From positions 1-25,566 of the forward strand of contig JALLAZ010000514.1 of the NCBI GenBank assembly GCA_036939755.1: DNA of 25,566 nt, written 5' to 3'. This stretch comes from Stephanodiscus triporus (taxonomy: Eukaryota; Bacillariophyta; Thalassiosirophyceae; Thalassiosirales; Thalassiosiraceae). This document shows positions 8,888-18,500 of this stretch, in pieces. The position numbers and the translations under genes are program-made. Position 1 is the stretch's first letter; each line of letters begins with the position of its first letter. The notes under the pieces were generated by a model. That model saw nothing but the letters and a program-made list of their open reading frames with translations. It was not told the DNA's origin and searched no databases.

Positions 8888-9600
8888 GACAGTGGAAGGA
8901 ATGTTGATGCTGAGCAATGAAGTACACTCCTGGAATGCATCATCTCCAATTGTTTGAAGGCCCTCTTTAAGATTGACCTCCTTCAATGAAGTGCAACTGG
9001 AAAATGTATTCGAATCAACGGTGGTGACAGTGGAAGGAATGTTGATGCAGAGCAATAAAGGGCAATCCTGGAATGCACAAAATCCAATCGTTTGAAGGCC
9101 CTCTTTGAGACCGACCTCCGTCAATGAAGTGCAACTGGAAAATGCTCCATTGCCAATGGCGGTGACAGATGGCGGAATCATGATGCGGTGTAAGGAAGGA
9201 CACTCCCGGAATGCGCACACTCCAATCGCTTGAAGGCCCTCTTCAAATTGACCTCAGTCAATGACATGCACTCCAAAAATGCTCTATTACCGATGTCGGT
9301 GACAGATGAAGGAATCCTGATGCGATGCAGGGAAGAACACTCGTGGAATGCGAAATCTCCGATTGTTCGTAGGCCCTCTGTCAGATTGACCTCAGTCAAT
9401 GACGTGCATTCCCGAAATGCACTTTCCTCAATGGTTGTGACAGATGAAGGAATCTTGATCCGGTGCAAGGAAGGACAATTTTGGAATTCGCAATCTCCGA
9501 TAGCTCGTAGGCCTTCTGTCAGAAAGACCGTCGTCAATGACCTGCAACTTTTAAATGCACAAATACCAATGTCGGTGACAGATGACGGAATCATGATGTG
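8888..9600 (-). repeat. 138-bp (2 x 69) tandem LRR repeat array
   Basis: On the + strand the marker GACAG(A/T)G recurs at 8888, 9026, 9164, 9301, 9439 and 9577. The spacings are 138, 138, 137, 138 and 138, that is two 23-codon repeats each, with one unit short by one base. The repeats are diverged in sequence but regular in length. Confidence 0.85.
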
Positions 9601-9831
9601 GAGCAAGGAAGAACATCGATTGAATGCACCAAATCCAATCCATCGGAGGCCATCGTGAAGCTCGACCACCACCAGGTCAGTGTGATTTTGAAATGTATTC
9701 TTTGGAATATGCTCGACCGATGAATGGATGCGAACGTGAGTCACATGTTTGGGAACAGCCCTACCCATCCTGAAGACGAAGAAGTCTTCCGTCGCCACAG
9801 CGGTCTCGTAGTTCCTTTTTTTGGCCGACAT

Positions 9832-9970
9832 AATTTTATTGTTTACGGTGGGGGAGGGAGGGGGATTGTGCAGTTGTTGGTGGGCCGCTTTTATTATGCC
9901 TAGGTACGTACGTACCGTAGTCCTCCATGTCTAACAAACGGCCCACAACGCACATCACAACGTCAGACCG
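9832..9970. promoter_or_regulatory. Divergent promoter between the LRR pseudogene and the cyclin gene
   Basis: This 139-bp gap holds the perfect 14-bp palindrome GGTACGTACGTACC at 9903-9916, made of ACGT cores of the kind bound by bZIP factors. The promoter role is inferred from position. Confidence 0.45.
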
Positions 9971-11287
9971 ATGATGGACCTAAGAGCCCCGCTTCACGAC
10001 GATGCCAGGACGGACGACGACGGAAGATCAACGTCTCCTCCGCCCTGGCGGCGCGCTCGCTCGAAGAACGACGAAAAAGACAACGACAACGACGACGACG
10101 ACGAGATCCCGTCCGCGGCGACGAAAGCCGCGCGCGTACAACCCCCGCCGATCCCAAACGATCACTATTCCTCTCCTCGGAGAGCTGTATCGAATGGCGC
10201 ATATTGTTATCTCGAGCGCATAGTGCGTCATCAATTGTGCCGTATGCACGTCGCGTCCCGCGTCCTGGAATTGGGATCGGAATCGAGATTCACCGGCATC
10301 GTCCTCTTCCATCGATACGTCCGTCGGTTCCGCCGCCACGTCTTCTCTCCGTCGTCCTCGTCATCCTCGTCGTCGGCCGACCTTTGGCGAACGGTCGCGT
10401 CGCACCTTGGGAAGGTCGCGTCTGCGTGCATCCTGCTCGGGTGCAAGATGGAGGAGGAGCCGAGGAGGATACGGGACGTCGTTAGTCTGTCGCGCTTGTT
10501 GGACTTCTCATCGTCGCGGGAGGACGACGACGGTGGAGATGGCGACGAACGGGACCGCACGACTTCGGGAGGCGACGTCATGGGACCGGAGGGCGCGAAC
10601 GACGACGGCAGGCGTCGGGGATGTCGACGTCGCGACGATGGATCGGCATCGTCGTCGACGGGCCGATCGACAATGGCTACCATAGTCGAATCGCGACGTC
10701 TGCCCCCCCTCGACAAGCGTTACTGGAAGGCCAAGGACGACCTGGTGTCGACGGAGCAGCACGTGCTACGCATGATACGGTTCGACGCCACGGTCTGCCA
10801 TCCGCATCGGTGCGTGCTTGCGATAATGGAAACGCTGGGATTCGGCACGGGGAGGGACGGGGACGGGGACGGGGACGGCGGCGGGGACGGTGGCGGTGGC
10901 GGCGAGGACGGACGGAGGGGGCGTCGTCGCGACGACGATCGCAACTGGCTCCTGCGTCCCGATCGTAGCGAGGACGTCATACTCGGGGCGTTTCGGATAC
11001 TGAACGACGCGGCGCTCGACGGCACGGGCGCGGCGTTGCGCCATCCAGTCGTAGTGCTTTCCTGCGCGGCAATTTCGCTCGCCGCCTCCGCGGGAGGAGT
11101 TGGCGGCAGCCTCGTCGATGGCAATAACGACGACGATTGTGGAAAGGCAGACAATGACAATGATGGGAACGCGGTAGCTGCGACGTTGCCCGACTTTTGG
11201 TGGAGGGCACTGGATGTCTCCACGGAGGACATCACAATTGCGAGGGATGCGCTGCGAAAGGAGTGTACTTGGGAGGGGGTGAAATGA
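9971..11287 (+). CDS. Divergent cyclin (cyclin L/Q-like), intronless
   Basis: A 438-aa protein with a cyclin fold interrupted by low-complexity inserts. Box segments: RMHVASRVLELGSES and VLFHRYVRRF near residues 91-120, KVASACILLGCKMEEEPRRI near 148-167, and YWKAKDDLVSTEQHVLRMIR near 251-270 followed by FDATVCHPHR. The KxEE-P-R-RD element and the W-x(n)-E-x-x-x-LRxxxF-x-HPH pattern fit transcription-type cyclins (L, K, Q/FAM58) better than A/B cyclins; which subfamily is uncertain. Such cyclins pair with CDK9-12-type kinases. The N-terminus is Asp/Arg-rich. A Gly/Asp hexamer repeat (residues ~294-313) splits the second cyclin repeat, and the protein ends with an FWWRALDVSTEDI element typical of the second fold. 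The gene is strongly GC-rich. Confidence 0.8.
   Translation: MMDLRAPLHDDARTDDDGRSTSPPPWRRARSKNDEKDNDNDDDDEIPSAATKAARVQPPPIPNDHYSSPRRAVSNGAYCYLERIVRHQLCRMHVASRVLELGSESRFTGIVLFHRYVRRFRRHVFSPSSSSSSSSADLWRTVASHLGKVASACILLGCKMEEEPRRIRDVVSLSRLLDFSSSREDDDGGDGDERDRTTSGGDVMGPEGANDDGRRRGCRRRDDGSASSSTGRSTMATIVESRRLPPLDKRYWKAKDDLVSTEQHVLRMIRFDATVCHPHRCVLAIMETLGFGTGRDGDGDGDGGGDGGGGGEDGRRGRRRDDDRNWLLRPDRSEDVILGAFRILNDAALDGTGAALRHPVVVLSCAAISLAASAGGVGGSLVDGNNDDDCGKADNDNDGNAVAATLPDFWWRALDVSTEDITIARDALRKECTWEGVK
10850..10912 (+). repeat. GGGGAC/GGCGGx coding minisatellite in the cyclin gene
   Basis: Near-perfect hexamers GGGGAC pass into GGTGGC-type units and encode a Gly-Asp then poly-Gly run. It lies in a loop of the second cyclin repeat, so length changes in multiples of three would likely be tolerated. 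Confidence 0.8.
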
Positions 11288-11416
11288 GTGGAATAAGTTC
11301 AATGAGACACTCCTAACGAGCAAAGTCACTGCTATTATTATCTACATTTTTCAATATGAACGATTCGTCAGGTCTAACTGAACACTACCAATAACTGTCT
11401 CACGAAAGTCGATTCT

Positions 11417-12577
11417 TCAATCCGAACCGAAGCGACCGTACGATCCGCCAAGACAATTGAAGTCATCGGGCTGATCGATGGGCGCGAGCACGACGAGGGG
11501 TCGTCCTCGTTCGCCGTCGGGATAGCCAGCGACGTCATCATCATCGCCTTCGTCGTCGTCATCAACATCGGCGGTCGCACTCTCGTAGTACGTGCACTCC
11601 CTATCTTCGTCGTCGTCGTAGGGGGGGAACAAAACGTCCAGAACGGCGGCCCCGCGAGGGCCGGCCACGAACGCGTGACAGTTGCCCTCGTGGGGGTATA
11701 GGCACGTTACGTTCGGGGCCGTTATCACGAACGCGGACGATCGATCGTCGCGGTCGCCGTCGTCCCCTCGCCCCCTCCTCCTTCGCGCGCCCATGGGGTT
11801 CAAGTTCGGACGCACGCGAAGGAGGACGGGATCGAGGGATCGCCGCGTGCCATCGACGCCGTCGTTGTGGAACGAGAACGCTCGATTCCGTACGAATTCC
11901 TTTATCCAGTTGAAGGATGCGCGCAGCGCCGATTGCCGAGGCCAAGCATCATCGCTCATTTTATCGTCGTCGCCATTGGGATCACGGTCCAAGTCCATCC
12001 GATCGTCACCGTCGTCAACATCGGTCCGCGGCGCGACGACGTCGTAGCTCAGAACCTCCAACTCCCCGTAAAGCACCCGGGTCAGCACGCACATATTCGG
12101 ATGGTCATGCAGCGGCATCCGCGCGTTGGGGGAGAAGACGAATATCCCCGCCGAGTACCTGTGCGGCACCTCCCTCATGTGGTATCGCACGACGCTCATC
12201 TCCCCGTCGTCGCGATGGGGGGGGGACACGAGGTCGTGTATCGGAGACACGGTGAGGCCCCGCGCCGGATCGAGGACTGCACCCCCCCCCTCGGCGTCGG
12301 CGGCGACGGGCGTCAGGGAAAGGAGGGCGGCTGCGTCGATTTTCTCGAGCTCGCGAACCATCGGCGCCAACGCCGCCCTCAGCTCGTCGGACGTGCATCG
12401 GGACAGGTCCATCCCCCCCTCCCTCGGCGAGGTTCGCGACGATAGGTCGCTCGACACACGCTCGGCGGTCCGGAGGACGTCGCGCAGTACGCCGTCGTCA
12501 TTCTTTGCCGTCTTTCGTGCGCACATCAGAAGAAGATGGATGACCGATAATGACGAATGAGGGAGGAGCATTGGCAC
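11417..12577 (-). CDS. PCO/ADO-family thiol dioxygenase
   Basis: A 386-aa cupin protein of the family that includes 2-aminoethanethiol dioxygenase (ADO) and plant cysteine oxidases (PCO). These add O2 to a thiol: free cysteamine, or an N-terminal Cys that then marks proteins for N-degron degradation under oxygen. Core: SAGIFVFSPNARMPLHDHPN near residues 142-161 gives metal ligands H157 and H159, followed by RVLYGELEVLSYD; the third ligand is H301 in EGNCHAF. The C-terminal CLGGSYGRFG matches the family end. Between strands it carries a long Asp/Arg-rich insert (about residues 184-282), and an Asp-rich run near 336-348. It has no obvious targeting sequence, so it is probably cytosolic. The substrate cannot be told from sequence. 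Start at 12577; a Met 18 codons later is an alternative. Confidence 0.88.
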   Translation of the reverse strand: MPMLLPHSSLSVIHLLLMCARKTAKNDDGVLRDVLRTAERVSSDLSSRTSPREGGMDLSRCTSDELRAALAPMVRELEKIDAAALLSLTPVAADAEGGGAVLDPARGLTVSPIHDLVSPPHRDDGEMSVVRYHMREVPHRYSAGIFVFSPNARMPLHDHPNMCVLTRVLYGELEVLSYDVVAPRTDVDDGDDRMDLDRDPNGDDDKMSDDAWPRQSALRASFNWIKEFVRNRAFSFHNDGVDGTRRSLDPVLLRVRPNLNPMGARRRRGRGDDGDRDDRSSAFVITAPNVTCLYPHEGNCHAFVAGPRGAAVLDVLFPPYDDDEDRECTYYESATADVDDDDEGDDDDVAGYPDGERGRPLVVLAPIDQPDDFNCLGGSYGRFGSD

Positions 12578-13101
12578 CTTGTGGTTTTCGATTTATTTGA
12601 GACGAAGGCCGAAGTGGAGACATATTTATCAGTTTAGAAGATGTTGTGACGTTTCGTTTTCTACGTATTTATGCACATAGGAATACATACTAATGGACAC
12701 ACATGCGTGAAGAGGCGACCGACGGGCGGGCGGCGGCGACGTTTCGAGACCAACTCTTTTAGAGAGTAGGTAAAAGGCAAGACCCGTCAAGTGTCTCGTA
12801 AGTAGGAAGGGGCGATGAGGATGGTCGGAGGGATGCGTCACAGGGCGAAGCGACGGAGCAGGCTGATGCTTCACGCAATCCTCCTTATTATTTCTTAAGA
12901 GTATTACTTCCCAACTTACGAGGTACTGCTCTCATGGCAATTCTTCTAGCGTTCCATACCTTAGTACCTCTAAGTAGATATAGCTCTAGAGCAACATCGA
13001 TATTTTGCTACAAAGCAGCAAAGAGCCGAAGAAGATATTCTTGTTTTTCTGTCATTACACATCCATTTTGTCTTCCGTCGACGTCGGCCTTGCATCGAAT
13101 T
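12578..13101. other. Intergenic region between the dioxygenase and FKBP genes
   Basis: This 524-bp gap lies between two minus-strand genes, the only tandem pair in the window. It should contain the dioxygenase promoter and the FKBP 3' UTR. I looked for tRNA-like boxes and found only a weak resemblance near 12738, not supported by a cloverleaf. Confidence 0.5.
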
Positions 13102-13872
13102 TCACCTTACTCGCTCCACCTTGACGTCGAACATGACCGTCTGATCCCTCCGGGGATTCTTAATCACCGAGTCGAGCGCCCTCCTCTCCATTTCCGAAAA
13201 CGGACGCGGCTCGAGTCCCGGGAACGCGCCGTACCCCACGTTCGCCGGCACGATGATCCTGCGTATGCCCCCCCTGGTCATGCCGACTATGCCGCTCTCC
13301 AACCCCGGAAGGACGGTCCCGTCCCCCACCGCGAAGGTCAGGGGCGTGCCCTCCCCGAATCCGTTCGGATCGTTGCTCTTGGTGTCGTAGAAGACGACGC
13401 CGTTGAGGTTCAGGAGTCGGCCCTTCAGCGTTAGCTCGACGCGCGAGCCGCATGCGACCGCCGGCCCCCCCCGCTCTCCCGTTCGAAAGTCCTTGACCTG
13501 CACCCCGTCGGACAGCGTCGCGAAGGGCGTCTCTCCGTCGGGGGGGGCCTCCTGCCGGCCCACCTCCGCGAATTGGGCATCGACGGTCCCGACGATCGCG
13601 GCGGCGTCGGCGACGTCCGCGCGGACGATGCCGACGAAGATTGGCGGCGCGGATGCGACGACGAGGCCGAAACAACCCGACGATGCGCGCTCGAGGATCG
13701 ATCGTCTGGCGACGGACGTGGGAGGCGGTGTCGACGCCAGGCGATGTTGATGTCGGTGGGTCGTCGTCGTGGCTGTTGGCACAGCGGAGAGGCATTCGAC
13801 TGATCGAATCGAAAGCAGTGCGGCAACACACAGCCGACACAACGACTTGCGATTCGTGGTAGGCGGCATCAT
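13102..13872 (-). CDS. FKBP-type peptidyl-prolyl isomerase-like protein, thylakoid lumen
   Basis: 256 aa from the ATG at 13872. The open frame extends upstream to 14157, but that would overlap the kinase gene and bury the targeting sequence; an ATG at 13926 is also possible. Targeting appears in steps: a hydrophobic signal-like stretch (CRLCVAALLSI, residues 11-22), a Thr/Ser/Arg-rich transit-like region, then a twin-arginine motif RRSIL at 56-60 with a hydrophobic core and an ADVADA cleavage-like site near 85-90. That fits import across plastid membranes and Tat export to the thylakoid lumen. The FKBP domain spans about 136-256 (LTFAVGDGTVLPGLESGIVG, NVGYG). Two residues used for catalysis and ligand binding in FKBP12 appear replaced: Tyr26 by Leu149 and Trp59 by Leu191, so activity may be low. 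Confidence 0.87.
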   Translation of the reverse strand: MMPPTTNRKSLCRLCVAALLSIRSVECLSAVPTATTTTHRHQHRLASTPPPTSVARRSILERASSGCFGLVVASAPPIFVGIVRADVADAAAIVGTVDAQFAEVGRQEAPPDGETPFATLSDGVQVKDFRTGERGGPAVACGSRVELTLKGRLLNLNGVVFYDTKSNDPNGFGEGTPLTFAVGDGTVLPGLESGIVGMTRGGIRRIIVPANVGYGAFPGLEPRPFSEMERRALDSVIKNPRRDQTVMFDVKVERVR

Positions 13873-14065
13873 TTGAAATGTTATGGATGGGATCGAGCTG
13901 TCTGCGAGGAACGAAGTCAAGAGCATCGGAGGCGGAGTGAGGACGGACAGACTCAGAGGCTTTGGGATTTTTTTTGTTTTTCGCGCGCCATAAATTAGTA
14001 TTAGAGACAAAACACAACGGCTCAATCCAGCGGCGCCCTGCCATGACCAGCGCCCGGCGGCCCCG
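13873..14065. promoter_or_regulatory. Divergent promoter between FKBP and kinase genes
   Basis: A 193-bp gap between divergent starts. It ends with a short upstream frame (14043-14069) overlapping the kinase ATG. No clear transcription factor site is recognised. Confidence 0.5.
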
Positions 14066-14223
14066 ATGACCTCCGGTCTACGCCTGCGACCTAGGACACT
14101 CACCGGGAGCAACCACCGCCAAGAACAGCAACCGCTGCGATCGCCGAGCAGCGTCATCGCCGTCAGCCACCACAGCCCCCGCCGGCATCAACGGCAGGTC
14201 GAGGACATGATGTCGTCCGACCT

Positions 14224-14254
<31 letters not shown>

Positions 14255-15535
14255 CACCCTCCCCTCCTCCCGGCCCTGGCGTTCCAGGAGATAGTCCTCG
14301 GCGACATCGTTGGACGGGGGGGATTCAGCTTCGTGCACGAGATCAAGTACGTCAAATTGCAGGAGGTCTACGACACCGGCGACGAGGAGGCGGAGTCGCG
14401 AGCGAGGTTCGCCTCCGTCTTCGGCGTCGCGCGGTCGTCGTCGGGGGGCGTCGACGGCGACGAGGACGACGACGGCGCCGTCGTCGGCGGGCTGCCCCCC
14501 TCCCGGCGATACGTCCTCAAGACCCTGCGTCCGGACCTCCCCGAGGACGAGCACGCGAAGGGCATCGTCGACCTGGCGGTGGAGTCGCAATTCCTCGCGG
14601 CGCTGTCCCATCCCCGCATACTCTCCATACGCGGACACGCGAACTCGGACCCGCTGGAATCGCGATACTTCGTCATACTCGATCGTCTCGAGACGACGCT
14701 CGATCACAAATTGGCGCTCTGGCGCAAGGACGTCGGCGAGAACATGGGGTACTGGTTCGGACCGTGCCTCGGCTACTGCTGTTCCCGACCGCACGTCCTG
14801 CGCAGGATATGGGCGGAGCGATTCGCGGCGGCGAGGGACATCGCGTCCGCGCTGGAATACCTCCACGGTATGGACATCGTGTACAGGGACCTTAAGCCGG
14901 ACAACGTCGGCTTCAATTCCTCCGGTGAGCTGAAGATGTTCGACTTCGGACTCGCGAAGCGCGTGACGGCCGCCGACAGGTCGTCCGACGATGACGGCCT
15001 GTACAACCTCACGGGGAACACGGGATCGCTGCGGTACATGGCGCCCGAGGTGGCATTGAACAAACCGTACTCGCTCTCCGTTGACGCATACTCGTTCGGC
15101 GTACTCTTCTGGCAACTGTGCTCGCTCTCGATACCTTACTCTGGATTCTCGTGTAAGATGCACTCGGACATGGTCGTGAGAAGGGGGTACAGGCCAACGC
15201 TAGACTCGACCTGGCCGGTGAGCTGGGGGTCCCTGATGGGTCAGTGCTGGTCGGCCGACCATCGGAGTCGTCCCACCTTCGAGCGAATATCGATGGCGAT
15301 GAATGCGGAATTGGAGGAATGGACTGCCATCGCCGCCGCGGAGGGGGGCGACTTCATGACGAACGAGCGAGGCAACGCGGGGAGCATCGATGGGGTCGAA
15401 AGCATCAAGGCGAGGCTGGGCAAGAGCGTGTTTAAGATCAGGGCCAGAAAGGACGGGAGTAGGTTGGATGTTGATACGAGATTAGCCAATCCCGAGGGGA
15501 CGACTGAGTGGAAGCATGACGTGAACATAGTATAA
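14066..15535 (+). CDS. Protein kinase, TKL-like, Ser/Thr specificity likely
   Basis: 489 aa, one exon. All core kinase elements are present: Gly-rich loop GRGGFSFV (83-90), VLK lysine K152, helix C Glu173 in AVESQFLAAL, catalytic loop YRDLKPDN with D275 (Tyr replaces the usual His of HRD), DFG at 293-295, APE at 326-328, and DAYSFGVLFWQL of helix F. The DLKPDN loop indicates Ser/Thr activity, while the helix F pattern is TKL-like. An Asp/Gly-rich insert of about 45 aa lies between the Gly loop and the lysine, and a second insert (about 212-247) precedes the catalytic loop. The N-terminal 70 residues are low complexity with a poly-Ser run. The start could also be the Met-Met at 14207, just before the poly-Ser. 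Substrate and pathway unknown. Confidence 0.9.
14228..14254 (+). repeat. (TCG)9 coding microsatellite
   Basis: Nine uninterrupted TCG units encode poly-Ser in the N-terminal tail of the kinase, a site expected to vary in length between strains. Confidence 0.95.
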
Positions 15536-15557
15536 AGAAAGGAATTTAACAGGGAAA
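15536..15557. other. 22-bp gap between convergent stop codons
   Basis: The kinase (+) and the channel (-) end 22 bp apart, so their 3' UTRs must overlap as antisense transcripts. Confidence 0.85.
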
Positions 15558-18500
15558 TCAGATAACATGCTCATTGTCCGACAGTCCCCGTTCTCCCTCC
15601 TTGGTGTTGTAACCTCGAATGGACGTAATCCTACTGTGACTATTTGCGAACTCTGGCGTTATGGCGAATGCCTCCTGATAGGTCGGATTCTGAAGGATGT
15701 TGAACGAGGCTAGCCCCTTGATGATCCCTCGGTCGCGTGCACTGGAATAGCTAACTCGCACCGTGTTCATGATTTTCGTCAGCGCCCTAACCTTCCCTCC
15801 TGTCATGCAAATCAGACACTGCAGGAAACCACAAACTTTCCTAAAAAAAGTTGACGAGATATTCGACACGAGAGTCCACGCGACGAGAATAAACAACGCC
15901 ACTTCATATGGAAAAAGATGCTTCTTGAGTAATTTCTCTCGGAGGGTAGACGATTGTATGCCATCACCCAATTCGGCAGGGTAGTCTTGGCCGGGCAGTG
16001 GCTCTCCTTGGAATATTTCCTCATTACCCATCATCCACAGACTCATTCCCAGGTGCAAAATCACCAGGTAGCCGAGCAGTGATGTTCCTGTCTTGGACAT
16101 AGCATCAGAATACATGGGTGGGGTGCGATAGTAATTGCAGAAGAGAAATTTGTCTACCCAATAGGAAAGATAGCAAGATATCACACCAAAGATGGGCAGG
16201 AGCGGCATGGATATGGCATACATCCAGCAGACGTATATTGTGACCAAAACTTGAGTATATCGGTAATTAAGCTGGAATGTCGGACCTTTGTAAAAGTCAT
16301 TCAATTCTTCTTGCGTGTACCTGGAGTGATTGAGCGTTGACATGGATTAATGCCTGCGAGAGTTGTCAATACTTTGTGGTCACTATCTTGAGTCCTCACC
16401 AAACACGATAGGAATCGCTGGTCTCCTTCTCGGCATTCAAATTGCATTCCAGCCGACGAATCTTGGCCCGATGCATGAAATACGCCACGAACGAGCCCAC
16501 ATGAGGTACGATGGTATTCAATGCCATGACAATAATCAAGCTTGTTCCACCTAAAAAATAATCGCCACCAACCATTATGTTCAAGATGGGTTAGTAGATG
16601 TGTGCGGCTTACTAGACTAGAAATCTTGCTATTACCCGAAGGTTGTCTCACCCGTAGCGTACCAATCCACATTGAAGTCAGAGGCATCGTCAAAGTGAAC
16701 ACGCACTAAAGTTTGGAGCCATCTCTGGCCGTATAAAAGAACGAGGCAACCTGTCATAACGTTTCATGCTTAGAATGGTGTCTACGATATCGTGTGGATA
16801 TCAAAGAGAAATGCAACTGCCCTCACCTGTGTTCACAAATTTGAGGAGGAAAACTCGAACCATGTTACTTGTCTCCATTTCGTCAAGGCTCCGATGTTTC
16901 TCAAAAGAACCCGCTCGGTCCATGAGCCAAGTGAAGAAGTAGTTCAGGAGCACAACGATAAAACCGGCGCCATAGCTGGTCGCAGTTGCTTTGGAGGTTG
17001 TCATGAGATGATCGTGGCATAGATTGACATTCCACTGTTTATTTAAGGTCAGAGTTGAACAGTAGCAATGAGACAAACCAAGGTTCGCAGTCACCAAGTC
17101 GAGTTGGCCCTTTGAATCTTGTTCAAAAAAACCAGCAGGACATAACAGTTTAGCATTCATTAGCGCCTTGCTCTTGAAATCTCTTGCCATAAATGTTGTG
17201 AGGACAGAGAGCAAAAGCGCTAGCAAAGCCACACTTGTTGTGAGACATTTGCGAAAGAATCGACTTTTGCTCGAATATTCAAGGTTCTCCCAAATGATTG
17301 TACTCGCTTCTGGCGCTTGCTCGATCTTCAATCTCATGCCCCGGTATTTCAGCCTCTCTGGATAGCAGCAACAGTTCCTCCGGAACCAACTGAGGTCATT
17401 CTGTGACATGGCCTTCATGAATCCCTCTTCGGTTTCGAACGTGACAAATGCCTCGATTGGTTTCAACCGCTTGTTGATGATCTTACTTCGACGTTCATCT
17501 TTTTGCCTTACGAGTAGGGTCAACTCGTCTCTCTCTCTCATCAGCTTCTTTAGGAGTTTTCTCCGCTTTGGGTTATCTTTCATTGTTGATTTGGCATGGC
17601 GAATCCGCTGCACGATATGATATCGCGCGGCCACGATTTTTCCACGTTGGATGTACATATTGATTTCTTGTGCGTTGTTGAAGGCAAGATGCACCGCTGC
17701 CACCGCTTCTCCGGTAACTCCGGCAAAGTGAACCGCTAGATCCTTCTCAGTTGTATCATCGGGTACGGATGTAAGTCTAATGGTGTAGTCACTGGCGGTG
17801 ATCGTTGATCTCCTCAACACCCTTGACTCTTTTGCCTCGAAATTGCGCAGCCATAGCCATGCAATGACGAAGACAACAGTTCCAAAGATGTCAATGAGTG
17901 TGTACAAAAAGACGAGATCGTTTTTCTCTGTCGAGTCAAACATGATTAGCCCTTTTTTCTGGGGAAGAATTAGATGAAGTACACGCAACACCAACGTACC
18001 AATTTTGCAGTGCTCAAACTGAAATTCGGCCTCGTCGCAGCCAGGGATAGTGACAACTGTTACATTCATAACACTTCCAAGGTTGCCAAAGGTTGTCATA
18101 GCTGCCAAAGTCTGATCTGTGATTGCCACACGTAGTGATTTTCTATTTGTCCCAAATGTGTTCATGATAAGGACTGGTAAATGCAGAACGGATAATATCA
18201 ACATGACCCAAGATGACCACTTCAAGAACTTTGTAAATGGTGAGATAGTTTTATTCATGTGGTAGACTGATCCATCAGCTCAAGCATGGTACGCACCTTA
18301 AAGTAATTAGTTATTCCACTTCCGAATTGGGAGAATTCGCTGGTCCTTCCTTCGTTCCAAAGATCGAATTGCTCGCCACACCCACTTGCCCAACAGTGCC
18401 TGCCAAGAGTAATACGAGTCCAGTCGTATGCATCCATTTGCTTCCCTGGTCTATGTGGTCGGTTCGCAAATGCAAACTTCTGCGCAAATTTAATACTGGG

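Larger units (their letters stand above)
7921..9831 (-). pseudogene. LRR_5 (BspA-like) leucine-rich repeat gene with two frameshifting lesions
   Basis: The protein starts at 9831 with a short lead and runs into repeats of about 23 aa with the LRR_5 pattern (IPSSVTDIGICAF, LTEVNLTEGLRTIGDFAF). Family members are thought to act in protein-protein contacts; no specific role is known. Frame 1 covers 9831 to about 9235, then breaks. A second frame continues the repeats to about 8565, then breaks at GMTPLHV. A third frame resumes with WGEVPLAYALLGGAPMEV and runs through ELAIWKAM to a natural-looking end at 7921. The first break is a 1-nt loss, shown by the repeat period. The second looks like an internal deletion removing the segment that usually lies between GMTPLH and WG(D/E)VPL. 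Everything else looks well kept, so it is a recent pseudogene, or less likely a gene with assembly errors. Confidence 0.8.

Noticed and set aside
12735..12775. Possible tRNA (GTTTCGAGACC resembling a B box)
   Set aside because: No matching acceptor stem, A box or cloverleaf around it.
13873..14157. N-terminal extension of the FKBP frame up to 14157
   Set aside because: It would overlap the kinase coding region on the other strand and place the signal-like sequence in the middle of the protein; the ATG at 13872 gives a proper targeting N-terminus.
14078..15163. 361-aa antisense open frame under the kinase
   Set aside because: It is an Arg/Val-rich mirror of GC-rich kinase codons with no family resemblance; the sense frame has all kinase motifs.
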